Of a stretch of DNA of 64,000 nucleotides, positions 58,166 to 64,000 are shown in pieces (position 1 is the first letter of the stretch; each line of letters begins with the position of its first letter). Made by a program: the position numbers and the translations under genes. Source of the DNA: Bradyrhizobium amphicarpaeae. Its GTDB lineage: Bacteria > Pseudomonadota > Alphaproteobacteria > Rhizobiales > Xanthobacteraceae. The notes under the pieces are model-generated. The model was given only the letters and a program-made list of their open reading frames with translations. It was not told where the DNA came from and ran no database searches. The stretch covers positions 3,316,001 to 3,380,000 of the forward strand of contig NZ_CP029426.2 of assembly GCF_002266435.3 (NCBI RefSeq), written 5' to 3'.

Positions 58166-58189
58166 AAATACGACTAATTCGTCGCATTT
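58166..58189. promoter_or_regulatory. Candidate TetR operator in the methyltransferase/TetR gap
   Basis: AAATACGAC and GTCGCATTT are separated by six bases and agree at eight of nine positions as an inverted repeat. It lies midway in the 96-base divergent gap, overlapping a possible -10 (TAATTC) for the tetR gene. Confidence 0.65.
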
Positions 58190-58214
58190 CCTATTCGCAT
58201 TCGCCAGGTGAGCC

Positions 58215-58847
58215 ATGGCCGAGCGTCGAAGCCGTTCAATTTCTTCACGAAAACAGCCGCAACAGGCGCGCTCCAATGAGCTTGTCGCAGCTATTCTCGA
58301 TGCAGCCGTTCAGGTCCTGACGAAGGAGGGCGCGCAGCGTTTCACCACGGCGCGGGTGGCGGAGCGGGCCGGGGTCAGCGTTGGATCGCTCTATCAATAT
58401 TTTCCGAACAAGACCGCGATCCTGTTCCGTCTCCAGAGCGACGAGTGGCGGCGCACGAGCGAGCTGCTGCGCGGCATCCTCGAAGAGCGGGCGAAGCCGC
58501 CGCCGGTGCGGCTGCGCGCGCTGGTCCATGCCTTCATTCTGTCCGAGTGCGAGGAGGCCGCGATCCGCGGCGCGCTCAGCGATGCCGCGCCGCTCTATCG
58601 CGACGCGCCCGAGGCGCAGGACGCGCGGGCCGCCGGTGCGGGGATCATCGCGGCGTTCATGCGGGAAGCGCTACCCAAAGCCCCGGGGGCAACCCGTGCG
58701 CTTGCCGGCGAGCTGATCAAGACGACGCTGAGCGAAGTCGGCAAGCGGTTTTCGGAGACGCCGCGCAGTGAGGCCGAGATCGCTCGTCATGCCGAGGGGC
58801 TGGCCGACATGTTCTGCGCTTACCTCGGCGAGCTGGCGCGCCGCTGA
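58215..58847 (+). CDS. TetR-family transcriptional regulator
   Basis: A 210-residue TetR protein with HTH AAVQVLTKEGAQRFTTARVA, then ERAGVSVGSLYQYFPNKTAI, and a helical C-terminal domain typical of TetR_C-type regulators. It is divergent from the O-methyltransferase gene, with an operator-like dyad in the gap, and lies near an SMR efflux gene. It therefore probably controls detoxification of an aromatic or cationic compound. Confidence 0.92.
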   Translation: MAERRSRSISSRKQPQQARSNELVAAILDAAVQVLTKEGAQRFTTARVAERAGVSVGSLYQYFPNKTAILFRLQSDEWRRTSELLRGILEERAKPPPVRLRALVHAFILSECEEAAIRGALSDAAPLYRDAPEAQDARAAGAGIIAAFMREALPKAPGATRALAGELIKTTLSEVGKRFSETPRSEAEIARHAEGLADMFCAYLGELARR

Positions 58848-58926
58848 CGTGCGGGCGCCGCGTGCTCCCGGGGCCGGTACAGGCTACTCTTGCATCGCCT
58901 GATGTTTCTCCTTACGGACCACTTCC

Positions 58927-59745
58927 ATGCTCGTCATCTCCATCCAAAGCCAGGTGGTCCACGGCCATGTCGGCAACAGCGCGGCCGCCTATGCCATTCA
59001 GGCGGAAGGCGTGAACGTTGCGGCGGTGCCGACGACGCTGCTGTCCAACCATCCGCGCTATCCGAGCCTGCGCGGGCGGGTGCTGGAGACCGAGCTCGTT
59101 GCCGATCTTCTCAGGGGCGTCGAGGAGCGCGGGCTCGTCGACGAGGCCGCCGTGCTCGTGACCGGCTATCTCGGCTCGCCGGGCAACGCCGCGGTGATCG
59201 CCGATTTCGTCGAGCGGGCGCTCACGCGGAATTCCAGGCTCGTCTATCTCTGCGATCCCGTGATCGGCGACGACGGCCGCGTCTATGTCGCCGACGGTAT
59301 CCTGGATGTGGTCCGGCACCGGCTGCTGCCGGCAGCCAGCCTCACCACGCCGAACCAGTTCGAGCTCGAGCTGCTCTCAGGCCTCACGATCGCGGATGCG
59401 CAAGACCTGCGTGCGGCGTGTGCGGCGCTGGCGGGGACCGGCCGCATCGACGTGGTCGCGACCGGTTGCACGCTCGCTGATACCCCGGCAGGGCAAGTTG
59501 AGACGATCCTGTGCGCCGCGGGGCAGTTGTCGCGCTTTGCGACGCCGTGCCTGCCGATCCGCCCTTATGGCACCGGCGATCTTCTGACCGGCCTGATCGC
59601 CGCGCATCTGGCCAAGGGCGAGGCGATCGAGGCTGCGGTGCGGCTTGCGGTCGAAACCATCTTTGCGGTGCTCACGCGCACGCAAGAAGCCGGCACGGCC
59701 GAGATGCGGCTGGTGCCGCTGCCGACGCCGGGACGTAGACCTTGA
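58927..59745 (+). CDS. pdxY: Pyridoxal kinase
   Basis: A 272-residue ribokinase-superfamily pyridoxal kinase that phosphorylates pyridoxal to PLP in the salvage pathway. Family marks are SIQSQVVHGHVGNSAAAYAI at the N-terminus, YLCDPVIGDDGRVYV, TPNQFELELLSGLTI and the GTGD anion-hole motif in RPYGTGDLLTGLIAAHL. Length fits PdxY. It is a single gene, convergent with the DD-peptidase-like gene. Confidence 0.94.
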   Translation: MLVISIQSQVVHGHVGNSAAAYAIQAEGVNVAAVPTTLLSNHPRYPSLRGRVLETELVADLLRGVEERGLVDEAAVLVTGYLGSPGNAAVIADFVERALTRNSRLVYLCDPVIGDDGRVYVADGILDVVRHRLLPAASLTTPNQFELELLSGLTIADAQDLRAACAALAGTGRIDVVATGCTLADTPAGQVETILCAAGQLSRFATPCLPIRPYGTGDLLTGLIAAHLAKGEAIEAAVRLAVETIFAVLTRTQEAGTAEMRLVPLPTPGRRP

Positions 59746-59750
59746 CGTCC

Positions 59751-61055
59751 TCAGGTTGCGCGCTTGCCGGTCGATTGCGCCGATTTCTGTGGCTTGGCCG
59801 GGCTCTTCTGCTCGCGCGCGGCTTGCGCCTTTTGGGCCTTTGGCGGCTTGGCGCTCGCGACAGCCCGCGACGTCTTCGGTTTGGCTCTGGCGACGTCCTT
59901 ACGTTCACTCGTGCCACGCTTTGAGATGTATTCGGCGCCGTCGACCGGGCCGACATGCGGCGGATCGCGGCCGAGATAGGGCCGGCCGATGCCGTACGCC
60001 TTGGCATTGGCGTCGACCCACTTCCAGAGGATTTCAGTCGAGACCCAGCGCTGCGCCCGATTATTGCCCTGGGTGCTGACGATGTCCGCCGCCATGCCGT
60101 GGCCGTAGCCGCCGCGCGTGCTGCCGCCGTGATAGGAGCGGTCGGAGGCGGCCTTCAGGCCGCTTGCGATCGACTGGCGATAATCGTCGCGGAACGCGCT
60201 GGTGATGCCGGGCGAGAGGCCGGCGGCCTCCGCGGCGAGCAGCGTGCGGAACAGCTTCTGCTTGAAGCTCTTGTCCATGCCGCCGATGACGTAGTCCATC
60301 ATCGACATGCCGGCATGCTCGGCCGCCTTCGGATCCTTCCAGCCGAAATCCTCGTCGACCAGCTTGGTGAAGCTGCGCATCACCGTGATCGTCTTGCCCT
60401 TGCGCTTGACGGTGACGGCGCGGCGCTCCTGGACCTTGATCGAGTCCTCTTTTGCGGTGCGCTGATAGAGCGCCCAGAGATAGCGGTCGATGCAGGCATC
60501 CATGACGAAGCATTCGTCGAGCACGGCGACGGTGTCGGCCGGCGGTGATGCCTTGCTCACAGGTGTGACGGGGCCGGTCGCGATCGCCGCGGGCGACAGT
60601 TCGTCCGTCGTCACGATCTCGGTGGGATCGGCAGAGGCGAGCTTGACCGTCGCGGGCGCTTCAACCGGGGAAGCCTCACTGACGACGGGCTCTGGTTCAG
60701 GCGAGATCTGCGGCGCGGGCGGCGTCTCCGCAGGCAGGATCAGCGCCGGATCGGCCGAGGCGAGCTTGATGGCGGGCGGCTCGGGCACCGTTTCAGTGAT
60801 CGTCGGAGCCGGTGCCACGGCGATGGCAGCCGCGATGTCGGCGGTCAAGGCGATACCGTCCTCGATCGTCGCAGCGCGCGGCACGTCGGCGAGGTCGAGC
60901 CGGCTGAGATCTTTGGCGCGGGACACGGCAGCCGCATTGGCGCCGCTGTTCTCGATGAGGGCAGGGGCATAGGCGGAAAGGGAGAGCGCCAGCCAGCCGG
61001 CGACAACGGCCGAGGGGCACGCGACCGCCACCAGAAGAGACCGCCGATCGTTCAT
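59751..61055 (-). CDS. Membrane-anchored M15-like DD-carboxypeptidase-type protein
   Basis: A 434-residue protein: an N-terminal membrane helix (SLLVAVACPSAVVAGWLALS), a long Pro/Ala/Val-rich linker, then a globular domain with SAFRDDYRQSIASG, YHGGSTRGGYGHGMAADIVS and DPPHVGP. These match the zinc-binding His/Asp arrangement of VanY/M15 D-Ala-D-Ala peptidases. A Lys/Ala/Pro-rich basic tail follows. GGAGG precedes the ATG at 61055. It likely trims peptidoglycan in the periplasm. A non-catalytic role is possible because the motif spacing is unusual. Confidence 0.82.
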   Translation of the reverse strand: MNDRRSLLVAVACPSAVVAGWLALSLSAYAPALIENSGANAAAVSRAKDLSRLDLADVPRAATIEDGIALTADIAAAIAVAPAPTITETVPEPPAIKLASADPALILPAETPPAPQISPEPEPVVSEASPVEAPATVKLASADPTEIVTTDELSPAAIATGPVTPVSKASPPADTVAVLDECFVMDACIDRYLWALYQRTAKEDSIKVQERRAVTVKRKGKTITVMRSFTKLVDEDFGWKDPKAAEHAGMSMMDYVIGGMDKSFKQKLFRTLLAAEAAGLSPGITSAFRDDYRQSIASGLKAASDRSYHGGSTRGGYGHGMAADIVSTQGNNRAQRWVSTEILWKWVDANAKAYGIGRPYLGRDPPHVGPVDGAEYISKRGTSERKDVARAKPKTSRAVASAKPPKAQKAQAAREQKSPAKPQKSAQSTGKRAT

Positions 61056-61380
61056 GATCCCTGCCTCCAAACGGTTCTGTTCGGACACGCTCTGTCGGAA
61101 CAGTCATGATGCAAAACAGTCTTGCACGGAAAGGCACGCAGCGCCTCGATTGTTCGGAGGACCGTGTGGCGGCGCAATGGCGTAATTCGGCGAAATCGGG
61201 CTTTTCGCGGGGGTGTTGCCAAGGTGCAACGCGGGTTCCACAGCCGTTTTCGAGGGAAATCTCGAGCAGAAGCAGTGTTCATTGTCGTCAACTTGAAGCG
61301 ATCGGGTTTATTCAATCTTGGATTGTGGTCGTGCATTTCTCGCTTGCCGGCGTTCCGGTAGAGTTGGGAAGGACACGATT
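61056..61380. other. Divergent gap before the Flp pilin gene
   Basis: This 325-base gap separates the DD-peptidase-like gene (minus) and the Flp pilin gene (plus). The long frames inside it have no ribosome-binding sites. No clear promoter box or hairpin stands out. Confidence 0.4.
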
Positions 61381-61551
61381 GTGACGTTGAAATGCAAATG
61401 GGCTGAATTCCTCGCCGATGAATCAGGCGCCACCGCGATCGAATACGGCCTGATCGCAGCCGGCATCGCGCTCGCGATCATCGAGATCATCCATGCGCTC
61501 GGCATCAATCTCGTCGCAAAGCTGCAGTCGCTGGCGACGGCATTGAAATAG
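61381..61551 (+). CDS. Flp/Fap-type IVb pilin
   Basis: A 56-residue prepilin. The short N-part ends in a Flp processing region, ADESGATAIEYGLIAAGIAL, where the hydrophobic helix with the conserved Glu-Tyr follows the glycine that prepilin peptidase cleaves. AAGGA eight bases before the GTG at 61381 sets the start. No tad/cpa assembly genes are in the window, so it is a solitary pilin gene that may use machinery encoded elsewhere. Confidence 0.9.
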   Translation: MTLKCKWAEFLADESGATAIEYGLIAAGIALAIIEIIHALGINLVAKLQSLATALK

Positions 61552-61685
61552 GGCGGCGCGCTATGGCCGGGGTGGTGTGCTCGGTGGCTGAACACCGTCC
61601 TTAAAACCGTCATGTCGCGGCCGGCCGTGATTCGGCCAACGCCTTGTACGCGTTAAACATATCGCCATGCACCGCACGCGCTGTT

Positions 61686-61718
61686 GCAATGCAGCAAAGC
61701 ATGTCGCAATGCAGCAAA
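61686..61718 (+). repeat. Two direct repeats 20 bases apart upstream of 61763
   Basis: GCAATGCAGCAAA occurs at 61686-61698 and again at 61706-61718, spaced by two helical turns. They lie 45-77 bases before the next gene's ATG and may be a binding-site pair for a regulator. Confidence 0.7.
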
Positions 61719-61762
61719 TCGCGCCTAAATATGCTCCGACTCTTCCACTCTGGAGCATCACA

Positions 61763-62011
61763 ATGAACAAGAAGACTCTGTCGATCGCCGCCGCCATCCT
61801 GGCGATCGCGGGCAGCACTGCGGCTTTCGCCGCCGAGTTGCCGACTTACGAGACCAACGGATTTCCGGTCTCGCCCTTGCAGGTTCGCGTCCTCGGCGCC
61901 GCGCATGTCGAGCAGCAGACCGCTGCGCCGACCAACCTCGCCTCGGCTCACCAGGTGAACGTGCTCAGCCCTCGCAAGGTGAAGACCGCCACCGTCGGCG
62001 TTGCGCGCTAA
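61763..62011 (+). CDS. Small secreted hypothetical protein, 82 aa
   Basis: A clear signal peptide (LSIAAAILAIAGSTAAFA) precedes a mature part of about 60 residues with TYETNGFPVSPLQVRVLGAA, then HQVNVLSPRKVKTATV. There is no Cys and no known domain. GGAG precedes the ATG at 61763. A pair of direct repeats lies upstream and a GC-rich hairpin downstream, so it is a compact regulated unit. Function is unknown. Confidence 0.78.
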   Translation: MNKKTLSIAAAILAIAGSTAAFAAELPTYETNGFPVSPLQVRVLGAAHVEQQTAAPTNLASAHQVNVLSPRKVKTATVGVAR

Positions 62012-62032
62012 GCTGACATTTTGAACGGCAGC

Positions 62033-62059
62033 TGGGCTCCGCGAAAGAGGCGGAGCCCA
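62033..62059 (+). terminator. Terminator-like hairpin after 61763-62011
   Basis: TGGGCTCCGC pairs perfectly with GCGGAGCCCA around a seven-base loop, 21 bases after the stop codon. No T-run follows, so termination may be weak or the hairpin may protect the mRNA. The rest of 62012-62311 holds no gene that I can support. Confidence 0.6.
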
Positions 62060-62311
62060 CTGCCTCAAATGATCGAAATCGACGCTGCTTGCGCAACCCG
62101 CGTGCGGCGATCGTTCGGACTGCCTCGTGCGCGATCTGGCGCCGATGCGCTGATCGAGAATCCGGCCGCGAACAAGTTCGCGTGAATGTGCCGATGATGT
62201 ATCCCCGTTCATAACAGGCGTGATCCCTTTAACAGTTGCTTTGCACGTCGCGTCGCTTGATGCGGCCGCCGCATCGTTGCGGCCGATTTTGAAATCATAT
62301 TGGAGGCCATC

Positions 62312-62458
62312 GTGCCCGTTGCACAGAAAGCCGATATCGTCACCGCGTCACCGCGTGCGTTCATTCTCAAGCACACGGCCCTGTTCGCCGCCGCCGCCTT
62401 GTTCGTGTTCGTGCTGAGCCTGACCTACGGCCTCGATCTCAGCCCGGGATTTTTCTGA
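62312..62458 (+). CDS. Small single-pass membrane protein, 48 aa
   Basis: A 48-residue protein beginning MPVAQKADIVTASPRAFILK, followed by one membrane helix (TALFAAAALFVFVLSLTYGL) and a short DLSPGFF tail. GGAGG lies five bases before the GTG at 62312, which is good evidence of translation. Its function is unknown. It is short enough to be missed by ORF-length cut-offs. Confidence 0.7.
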   Translation: MPVAQKADIVTASPRAFILKHTALFAAAALFVFVLSLTYGLDLSPGFF

Positions 62459-62561
62459 GCGGCGTCGGGCGCGGCGCTGAAGCCCGATAATCACCGCCGC
62501 GTGCCAGCCCTGCAGCCGCATGGGTTGAGCCGATATAGGCGCTGACATAAGGCTTGAAGCC

Positions 62562-63482
62562 ATGGATCAGCGGACCAGCGGCGCCGGCGCGCTCTCTCAG
62601 CAGCACGATACGGCGCCGGCACTGCTCGGCGTCACGTGCGGCCTTGCCGCGGCGCTGTTCTGGGCGCTGGGCTTTGCCGCCACGCGGCATGGCCTCAAGG
62701 TCGGTTTCACGCCGGTCGATCTGCTGGTGCATCGCTATGTCTGGTCGGGACTCGTGTTCCTGCCGCTGGTGCTCCGCGCCGGCATCTCCGATCTCTGCGG
62801 CATCGGCTGGAGCAGGGGTCTCTTGCTGATGGTGCTCGGCGGCCCCGTGATGTCGCTGATCTCCTACACCGGCTTTCTGTTCGTGCCGCTCGGCCATGGC
62901 AGCGTGATCCAGCCCTCCTGCGCGACGCTCGGCGGCCTCCTGCTCGCGGCGTTGGTGCTGAAGGAGCACATCTCCGCCTCGCGCCTTGCCGGCGCGGTCG
63001 TCATCGTCGGCGGCCTCGGCGTGATCGGCGCGGAATCGATCGGCCATATCGGGGCCGACGGCGTGCTCGGCGATTTGACCTTCGTGCTCACCGGATTGAT
63101 GTTCGCAGGATTCGGCGCGGCTCTGCGCCACTGGCGCGTCTCGGCGGTGTCGGCTGCGCTGGTGATCAACGTGCTGTCGCTGCTGCTGCTGCCGGTCTAC
63201 GTCGCAACCGTCGGCTTCGCCCATGTTGCGGCGATGGGCGTGACCGAGAATGCGATCCAGGCGCTGGCGCAGGGCGTGCTTGCCGGCCCCGCCGCGCTCT
63301 ATCTCTACGCCGTCTCGGTGCAGCGCCTCGGCGTCGCCCGCGCCGCGGTGTTTCCGGCCTGCGTGCCGGCGCTGACGCTGCTCACCGGCTGGCTGCTGCT
63401 CGGCGAGCCCCCGACGATGCTGCAGGCCGCAGGACTCGTGACGGTGCTGTGCGGATTCTATCTGGCGCAGCGGCAGGGTTAG
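62562..63482 (+). CDS. EamA/DMT-family transporter
   Basis: A 306-residue inner-membrane protein with ten helices in two EamA repeats (first: GLAAALFWALGFAATRHGLK; second starts near LGDLTFVLTGLMFAGFGAAL). It ends YLAQRQG. The family exports or imports small metabolites, and the substrate is unknown. The ribosome-binding site before the ATG at 62562 is weak. It is convergent with the PhnA gene nine bases away. Confidence 0.9.
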   Translation: MDQRTSGAGALSQQHDTAPALLGVTCGLAAALFWALGFAATRHGLKVGFTPVDLLVHRYVWSGLVFLPLVLRAGISDLCGIGWSRGLLLMVLGGPVMSLISYTGFLFVPLGHGSVIQPSCATLGGLLLAALVLKEHISASRLAGAVVIVGGLGVIGAESIGHIGADGVLGDLTFVLTGLMFAGFGAALRHWRVSAVSAALVINVLSLLLLPVYVATVGFAHVAAMGVTENAIQALAQGVLAGPAALYLYAVSVQRLGVARAAVFPACVPALTLLTGWLLLGEPPTMLQAAGLVTVLCGFYLAQRQG

Positions 63483-63490
63483 GCGCGGGC

Positions 63491-63841
63491 TCAAGCCTTC
63501 TTCACGAACTCCGACTTCAGGTTCATCGCGCCGATGCCGTCGATCTTGCAGGCGATGTCGTGGCCGTCGCTGGCGTCCTGCAGGCGGATGTTGCGCACCT
63601 TGGTGCCGCCCTTCACCACCGAGGAGGAGCCCTTGATCTTGAGATCCTTGATCACGATGACGCTGTCGCCGTCAGTGAGAACATTGCCGTTGGCATCGCG
63701 CACGCCGGTCGCCTGCGCGGTGTCCGCCGCCGCTTCGGCCGCACCGCTCCACTCATGGCCGCATTCCGGGCAGACCCAGAGATCGCGGTCCTGATAGGCG
63801 TGCTCGGAGCTGCAGGCAGGGCATTTCATCGCGTCGGTCAT
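63491..63841 (-). CDS. PhnA/YjdM zinc-ribbon protein
   Basis: A 116-residue protein of the PhnA (YjdM) family. An N-terminal zinc ribbon ([10 protein letters not shown]...[10 protein letters not shown], two CxxC pairs) is followed by the PhnA domain with [29 protein letters not shown] and a C-terminal [11 protein letters not shown]. Despite its name the family is not required for phosphonate breakdown, and its role is unclear. The ATG at 63841 fits the family length. Confidence 0.93.
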   Translation of the reverse strand: MTDAMKCPACSSEHAYQDRDLWVCPECGHEWSGAAEAAADTAQATGVRDANGNVLTDGDSVIVIKDLKIKGSSSVVKGGTKVRNIRLQDASDGHDIACKIDGIGAMNLKSEFVKKA

Positions 63842-64000
63842 GGGCTGTCTCGTCAAAGCGCTTCGTTCGCGGCGCGACCGTAGGGGCGGGATCGCGGAAA
63901 GCAAGCGAAAGCTGCGGAAAGCGCCGGTGCCATACCACCGAAGCGGCGCGATGAGGATCGCAGTGAGCCAGCCGAGCAGCTTGCTTGACGCAGATCAACC

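Noticed and set aside
62167..62182. Dyad CGCGAAC-AA-GTTCGCG, considered as a LexA box
   Set aside because: The alphaproteobacterial LexA box is GTTC-N7-GTTC (a direct repeat). This is a short inverted repeat with a two-base centre.
1..64000. Search for CRISPR arrays, tRNA or rRNA genes, transposases, prophage and toxin-antitoxin pairs
   Set aside because: No regular repeat-spacer array, cloverleaf with T-loop, rRNA segment, transposase motif or convincing toxin/antitoxin pair was recognised on either strand.

Overview
The window looks like a stretch of chromosome from a Bradyrhizobium-type alphaproteobacterium. GC is high throughout. Rhizobial markers are present: an oxidative-type glutamine synthetase II gene with a divergent GstI-like (DUF2735) gene, DUF982, DUF6894, DUF2336 and PsiF proteins, a CtrA-type box before minCDE, EcfG-type stress promoter motifs, and several intergenic palindromic repeats. 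No rRNA, tRNA, CRISPR array, transposase, integrase or origin was seen. This assignment comes from recognising protein families by eye, not from a database search.

Layout. 0-6.2 kb: housekeeping and accessory genes (thioesterase, acetyltransferase, DUF2161 nuclease-like protein, SDR plus tyrosine phosphatase, MliC-like protein), then the gstI/glnII divergon with a sigma-54 promoter and terminator. 6.3-9.8 kb: two GrlR-like paralogues flanking a ModA-like protein without signal peptide and a Sel1-repeat protein. 9.9-19.0 kb: the most unusual block. A five-gene minus-strand operon encodes secreted proteins with PAN/Apple modules, LGFP repeats and Cys-rich folds. It lies just downstream of a large autotransporter, and a LuxR-type regulator is divergent from that autotransporter. 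19-32.9 kb: cold shock protein, SRPBCC protein, ABC-F ATPase, metallo-hydrolase, transporters, small secreted proteins, a DUF2336-PilZ-HD-GYP cyclic-di-GMP operon, an AraC regulator and an FMN reductase.

33-45 kb: a chemoreceptor, a membrane-anchored DUF2778 L,D-transpeptidase-like protein and an orphan TRAP binding protein. Then comes a compact TetR-controlled cluster (NMT1/THI5-like ABC transporter plus DapA-like, epimerase-like and acetyltransferase enzymes) with two matching operator-like dyads that overlap two divergent -35 boxes. 45-47 kb: minCDE. 47-52 kb: small stress or secreted proteins, an SDR and a YkuD lipoprotein. 52-54.6 kb: a MobR/MobA-like pair for 3-hydroxybenzoate hydroxylation with an operator lying inside the promoter. 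54.7-64 kb: an SH3 protein with a 7-residue repeat, a small c-type cytochrome, an SMR pump, a methyltransferase/TetR divergon, pyridoxal kinase, a DD-peptidase-like protein, a lone Flp pilin, an EamA transporter and PhnA/YjdM.

Coding starts were chosen by Shine-Dalgarno position, signal peptide and family N-terminus. Where two starts compete, the entry says so.
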